From Alphaproteobacteria bacterium UBA1303 (lineage in GTDB: Bacteria; Pseudomonadota; Alphaproteobacteria; Micropepsales; Micropepsaceae), in assembly GCA_002307315.1 (NCBI GenBank), contig DBTZ01000059.1:8700-16150 (forward strand): DNA of 7,451 nucleotides, given 5' to 3'. Position 1 is the stretch's first letter, and the number at the start of each line of letters is the position of its first letter. Both the position numbers and the translations under genes were made by a program. The notes below the pieces were generated by a model. That model was not told where the DNA came from, did no database searches, and saw only the letters and a list, made by a program, of their open reading frames with translations. Shown piece after piece: positions 4,463 to 7,451 of the stretch.

Positions 4463-5869
4463 ATGGCTCAACTCATGGGCAAAATTGCCCGCATTTCGCA
4501 GAAGGGCGGCATGCAGAATCTGTGTGAACAGATCGAAGCGGTGGCGGATTTCCGCCGTTTCGGGCGGGTTTCGCGAATCGAAGGCCTGCTGGTCGAAGTC
4601 ACTGGCGCTGCCGGGGCAACCAGCATGGGCGGGCAGATTCGCTTAACCAATGGAAACGATCAAAAAATTCTATGCGAAGTGGTCGGCTTTCGCGACGGGC
4701 GAGCTTTGGCTATGCCGCTCGGGTCGCTCGACGGCATGGGCTTAGGTGTGCGCGCCGATTTTGAAGCCTCCGCCGCGGCTATTTATCCCTGTCGAGGCTG
4801 GCTGGGGCGGGTGCTCGACGGCTTCGGCAATCCGTCCGATGGACGAGGCGCCTTGCCGCAGGGCCAAGTCGCCTATCTGCTCAGAGGTGCGCCGCCGCCG
4901 GCGAACGAACGCGCCCGGGTGGGCGGCAAGCTCGATCTCGGCGTCAGGGCGCTCAACACCTTCATCACCTGCTGCGAAGGCCAGCGCATGGGCATTTTCG
5001 CCGGTTCCGGCGTCGGCAAATCGACGCTGATGGCGATGATGGCGCGCAACACCAACGCCGATGCCATCGTCATCGGTCTGGTGGGCGAGCGCGGCCGCGA
5101 GGTTAAGGAATTCATCGAGGACGATCTCGGCGAAGAAGGTCTCAAACGTTCCGTGGTGATTGCCGCTACCGGCGATCAGCCGCCGCTGGTGCGCCGTCAA
5201 GCCGCCTATGTGGCGATGAGCGTGGCCGAGGGGTTGCGCGACGAAGGTCTGCACGTGCTGCTCTTGATGGATTCGGTCACCCGCTTCGCCATGGCCCAGC
5301 GCGAGATCGGCTTGTCGGCCGGCGAGCCGCCGGCCTCGAAGGGCTACACGCCGACGGTATTCGCCGAACTGCCGCGGCTGTTGGAGCGCGCCGGCCCGGC
5401 GCGGGAAGGCTGCAAGGGGTCGATCACCGGTTTGTTCACCGTGCTGGTGGAAGGCGACGACCACAACGAACCGATTTCCGATGCCGTACGCGGTATTCTC
5501 GACGGCCACATCGTGCTCGACCGCGCCATTGCCGAACGCGGGCGCTTTCCGGCGATTAACGTCCTGCGTTCGGTCAGTCGTACCATGCCGGGCTGCAATT
5601 CCGAGGAAGAACGTCAATTGGTAATGGAGGCGCGAAAGTCGATCGCTACCTACGACGATATGGCGGAGCTGATCCGTCTGGGCGCCTACAAAAGCGGTTC
5701 CAATGTCGAAGTCGATGCGGCGATCCGGCTCAACCCGGAGCTCGAAAATTTCCTATCGCAAAGGAAGGACGAGGCGACGTCGTTAACCGAAGGGTATCAA
5801 GCTTTAGGCAAAATCCTGGGTTTGAAAGCCGGCGGAAAAAGTGTGGTGGGGAGAGGTAAAGCGAAATGA
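4463..5869 (+). CDS. fliI: Flagellum-specific ATPase FliI
   Basis: The ATPase of the flagellar type III export apparatus, related to F1-ATPase beta; it forms a hexamer at the export gate and helps unload substrates from chaperones. Residues about 33-100 form the beta-barrel N-domain (GRVSRIEGLLVEVTG). The catalytic core follows with a Walker A loop AGSGVGKST (180-188), GLVGERGREV (205-214), Walker B LLLMDSVTRF (266-275), and DDHNEPISDAVRGILDGHIVLDR (332-354). The C-terminal helical domain ends at 468. The ATG at 4463 has no good Shine-Dalgarno. An in-frame ATG at 4511 has AAGGG four bases upstream and would give a more usual 452-residue protein starting MQNLCEQ. It overlaps fliJ by ATGA, implying translational coupling, and diverges from ctrA. 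Confidence 0.95.
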   Translation: MAQLMGKIARISQKGGMQNLCEQIEAVADFRRFGRVSRIEGLLVEVTGAAGATSMGGQIRLTNGNDQKILCEVVGFRDGRALAMPLGSLDGMGLGVRADFEASAAAIYPCRGWLGRVLDGFGNPSDGRGALPQGQVAYLLRGAPPPANERARVGGKLDLGVRALNTFITCCEGQRMGIFAGSGVGKSTLMAMMARNTNADAIVIGLVGERGREVKEFIEDDLGEEGLKRSVVIAATGDQPPLVRRQAAYVAMSVAEGLRDEGLHVLLLMDSVTRFAMAQREIGLSAGEPPASKGYTPTVFAELPRLLERAGPAREGCKGSITGLFTVLVEGDDHNEPISDAVRGILDGHIVLDRAIAERGRFPAINVLRSVSRTMPGCNSEEERQLVMEARKSIATYDDMAELIRLGAYKSGSNVEVDAAIRLNPELENFLSQRKDEATSLTEGYQALGKILGLKAGGKSVVGRGKAK

Positions 5870-6294
5870 AGCGGCACGACACACTGATCCGGTTGCGCAA
5901 ATTCCGCGTCGACGAACTGAAAAGGCGTATGGCGACGCTCGACAGCATGAAGGCCGACGTCGAACGCAAACTGCACGATCTCGACGAGACCGTGGCGCGT
6001 GAAAAACAGCGGGCTACCGACAGCGACATCGGGCGTTTGGCGTTTCCGTCTTTTCTCCGTTCGATCGAAGAGCGCCGCGGAAACCTAGGCAATACCATGC
6101 AGGAGATCGAGCGCGAGCGCGAGACCTGTCAGGGCGAGCTTACCGAAGCGTTTCAGGATCTCAAGAGCCTGGAATTCGCCTGCGAACAGCAGGAAAAACG
6201 TCAAGCCGAGATTGATAACCGCCGTACGCAAGGAAGTCTCGACGAGATGGCGTTGGTCCGTCATCTGCGCAAGCACGCCCTGCGCAGCATGTAA
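5866..6294 (+). CDS. fliJ: Flagellar export protein FliJ
   Basis: A 142-residue, highly charged, almost wholly helical protein typical of FliJ, the export-apparatus stalk and chaperone escort. FliJ sits in the FliI hexamer rather like the F1 gamma subunit and contacts FlhA. The N-terminus (LIRLRKFRVDELKRRMATLDSMK, 7-29) and the long heptad-rich stretches at about 16-57 and 76-125 indicate two antiparallel coiled-coil helices, with the FPSFL turn (61-65) between them. It starts inside the fliI stop codon (ATGA at 5866-5869), and its identity rests on this position as much as on sequence, because FliJ proteins diverge quickly. No strong terminator follows. Confidence 0.9.
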   Translation: MKRHDTLIRLRKFRVDELKRRMATLDSMKADVERKLHDLDETVAREKQRATDSDIGRLAFPSFLRSIEERRGNLGNTMQEIERERETCQGELTEAFQDLKSLEFACEQQEKRQAEIDNRRTQGSLDEMALVRHLRKHALRSM

Positions 6295-6320
6295 CGCCCT
6301 TCTTCCGTATGCGGGCACTT

Positions 6321-6334
6321 TTCGCCGAGGCGAA
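6321..6334. repeat. Short palindrome downstream of fliJ
   Basis: TTCGCC-GA-GGCGAA is a perfect 14-bp palindrome in the 84-base gap between fliJ and the DoxX gene. As RNA it would form a small stem with a CGAG tetraloop. It lacks a T-run, so a weak processing or attenuation site, or an operator for the DoxX gene, is as likely as a terminator. Confidence 0.3.
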
Positions 6335-6378
6335 TTGAATCTATATCATCCCGGCGCTGCTTTGCGTCGGAGGGGATG

Positions 6379-6804
6379 ATGTCGACGTCGATTTCCGAAT
6401 TTCTGTCGCCGCTGATCGGCCGCTGGCTGCTCGCCTGGTTTTTCCTTGCCGAGGTGGGAAAATACGGCGGCAGTTGGAAAGACACGATCTATCTGATGTC
6501 GATCTCCCATGTGCCCGCGGCGGCGGGGGTGCTGTTTTTAGCAATGATTTTCATGATTCTCGGCAGTCTGTCGCTGATCCTCGGCTTTCATACCCGCCAC
6601 GGCGCCATGCTGCTGTTCTCGGTCACCGTCGTCGCGGCGGTGTCGATGCATGCATTCTGGCTGATCGACGACGAAATCGTGCGCCAGTCGGTGTTTCAGC
6701 TATTCGCCCGCGACATCGCCGTCGCCGGCGGGTTGCTGGCGCTGGTGGGCATGGGGTCGGGGCCGATCGCGATCGACAGGGTGGCAGGGAAGAAAAAGGG
6801 ATAA
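6379..6804 (+). CDS. DoxX family integral membrane protein
   Basis: A 141-residue inner-membrane protein with four predicted transmembrane helices (about 9-27, 46-69, 77-96 and 112-128). The FWLIDDEIVRQSVFQLFARDIAVAGGLLAL region (93-122), with an aromatic residue, an amphipathic loop and a charged residue leading into the last glycine-rich helix, is characteristic of DoxX-like proteins. Members are linked to respiratory or redox membrane complexes in some bacteria, but most have no known reaction. GGAGG at 6369-6373 is five bases from the ATG at 6379, which I prefer over the ATG at 6376. The basic tail (AGKKKG) is probably cytoplasmic. It lies 84 bases after fliJ and converges with the next gene; a link to flagella is not implied. 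Confidence 0.75.
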   Translation: MSTSISEFLSPLIGRWLLAWFFLAEVGKYGGSWKDTIYLMSISHVPAAAGVLFLAMIFMILGSLSLILGFHTRHGAMLLFSVTVVAAVSMHAFWLIDDEIVRQSVFQLFARDIAVAGGLLALVGMGSGPIAIDRVAGKKKG

Positions 6805-6826
6805 ATCCGCCGTCCCCCTTCGTCGA

Positions 6827-7168
6827 TCACTTCGCCGCAACCACCGAGCGGATCAGATGCACAACGGCGATAAGTACGCCGAAGACGAAAAAATAGGCCA
6901 GAAGCGTCTGTACCTGCATGTGGGTGAGAGCGAGCCAGTCGCCTTTGGCTAGCACCAAGGCGTTGGCACCCGGCTGGAATATCGCAATGATATATTTGAT
7001 CAGCGCAAATCCGATCAGTGCCAGCACTACGGCATTGAGCAGACTGATAGCCCTTTTGACCAACAAACCGGTCACCAGAATGACCACCAATGCGATGCCG
7101 ATGATGACCGGATCTGCGGCATGAACCAGAGATACAATGGCGTTCCAGATATCGAAAAGCGCAAACAT
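6827..7168 (-). CDS. Hypothetical three-helix membrane protein
   Basis: A 113-residue hydrophobic protein that I do not recognise. Three transmembrane helices are predicted at about 20-37 (PVIIGIALVVILVTGLLV), 43-64 and 87-108, with an amphipathic first 15 residues (MFALFDIWNAIVSLV) and a short polar loop at 65-86 containing GDW. There are no catalytic motifs. The ATG at 7168 is supported by a strong AGGGGGGT Shine-Dalgarno a few bases upstream, so it is probably a real gene. It converges on the DoxX gene with only a 22-base gap and no visible terminator, so the two transcripts may overlap at their 3' ends. Confidence 0.75.
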   Translation of the reverse strand: MFALFDIWNAIVSLVHAADPVIIGIALVVILVTGLLVKRAISLLNAVVLALIGFALIKYIIAIFQPGANALVLAKGDWLALTHMQVQTLLAYFFVFGVLIAVVHLIRSVVAAK

Positions 7169-7370
7169 TCTTACCCCCCTGGCGCGTTATCACTCTGCTG
7201 CCGTTAGGCGACGCCATTACGCGCCTTCACGCGTCGCCCGGCCACCCTGCACATTAATTCATCATACACCATTTCTCCCGACTTGCGAGGCGGGAAGGCA
7301 CAAAACGCGGAAAATCGTCCGGTGCGTGCCCGGCTTTTCGGCAACGGGTGGGGGGGGGGCGATGTTATGG
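7169..7370. other. Intergenic region with G10 tract
   Basis: No gene is apparent. The region holds the Shine-Dalgarno of the minus-strand membrane protein gene, a possible -10 (TATGAT on the minus strand, 7266-7261) without a clear -35, a hairpin-capable pair TCCCG/CGGGA near 7276-7295, and ten consecutive G residues at 7350-7359. Immediately after it, ATGGTTAA (7367-7374) reads TTAACCAT on the minus strand, the same CtrA half-site as upstream of ctrA. Confidence 0.5.
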
Positions 7371-7451
7371 TTAACGTAAGGAGGTGGCACTCTGACGCTT
7401 GCGGCTTTCGCCGCCGAGCGTCTCGGCTAGTGCGCCGAGCGCCGTCGCCGC
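7371..7451 (-). CDS. Possible 3' end of a minus-strand gene (partial)
   Basis: One minus-strand frame is open from the right edge to a TAA at 7373-7371, giving a 26-residue tail that contains ALGALAETLGGESRKRQSA. Its codons favour G/C at the third position as in neighbouring genes. I do not recognise the protein and the frame is short. A plus-strand frame starting at the ATG at 7367 is also open to the edge but encodes an Arg/Trp-rich, less natural peptide. The call is tentative. Confidence 0.35.
   Translation of the reverse strand, partial: AATALGALAETLGGESRKRQSATSLR

Noticed and set aside
4742..5617. 291-codon minus-strand frame antisense to fliI
   Set aside because: Long antisense frames are expected opposite G/C-third-position codons; the FliI motifs fix the coding strand.
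6319..6347. Promoter for the DoxX gene (TTTTCG, 17-base spacer, TATATC)
   Set aside because: The -35 match is poor and the region is short; I left it out of the annotation.
7371..7390. 3' end of a 16S rRNA gene on the minus strand, because of CACCTCCTTA
   Set aside because: The preceding bases do not match the conserved 16S terminus; only the ten bases complementary to a Shine-Dalgarno agree.
1..7451. CRISPR array, tRNA genes, insertion sequence or prophage remains
   Set aside because: I saw no regularly spaced direct repeats, no cloverleaf with CCA-adjacent acceptor, no transposase or integrase motifs and no terminal inverted repeats with target duplications.

Overview
The window looks like chromosomal DNA of a flagellated alphaproteobacterium. 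The main markers are an almost textbook CtrA response regulator, an RcdA (DUF1465) protein, a DUF1192 protein, a cysteine-free L31 ribosomal protein, and a fliI-fliJ pair next to ctrA. GC content is high, with G/C at third codon positions. A Rhodospirillales-like host is my best guess. That placement rests on family resemblance only, not on a tree.

Layout from left to right. Positions 1-213 are non-coding and hold a perfect 12-bp inverted repeat with TTAAC motifs in its loop and beside it. A small DUF1192 gene (214-411) and rcdA (about 646-1149) follow on the plus strand. rpmE (1301-1522) points the other way and shares a hairpin-rich convergent spacer with rcdA. A membrane-anchored paraoxonase-type six-bladed propeller hydrolase (1617-2687) diverges from rpmE. 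Next is a compact toxin-antitoxin cassette, AbrB-type antitoxin plus Doc/Fic toxin (2776-3404). It has its own promoter, an operator-like palindrome and a C9 tract just upstream. A strong bidirectional terminator (3484-3522) separates it from ctrA (3546-4238, minus strand). The 224-bp divergent spacer between ctrA and fliI carries an array of TTAAC half-sites, which suggests CtrA autoregulation. fliI and fliJ overlap by ATGA (4463-6294). They are followed by a DoxX-type membrane protein gene (about 6379-6804), a convergent three-helix membrane protein of unknown function (6827-7168, minus), a non-coding stretch with a G10 tract, and perhaps the 3' end of a minus-strand gene at the right edge.

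How the genes may work together: CtrA is the master transcription factor of the alphaproteobacterial cell cycle and of flagellar genes. In Caulobacter, RcdA is an adaptor in its ClpXP-dependent destruction. This CtrA keeps the C-terminal Ala-Ala that serves as the proteolytic tag there. The window therefore holds the regulator, a likely turnover adaptor and a flagellar export ATPase operon that is a plausible target. The toxin-antitoxin cassette and the paraoxonase-like gene lie between rcdA and ctrA and look like accessory genes. No wholly new multi-gene system is evident. The least ordinary features are the AbrB-Doc pairing with its palindrome-embedded promoter and poly-C tract, and the same-orientation TTAACC array in front of ctrA.
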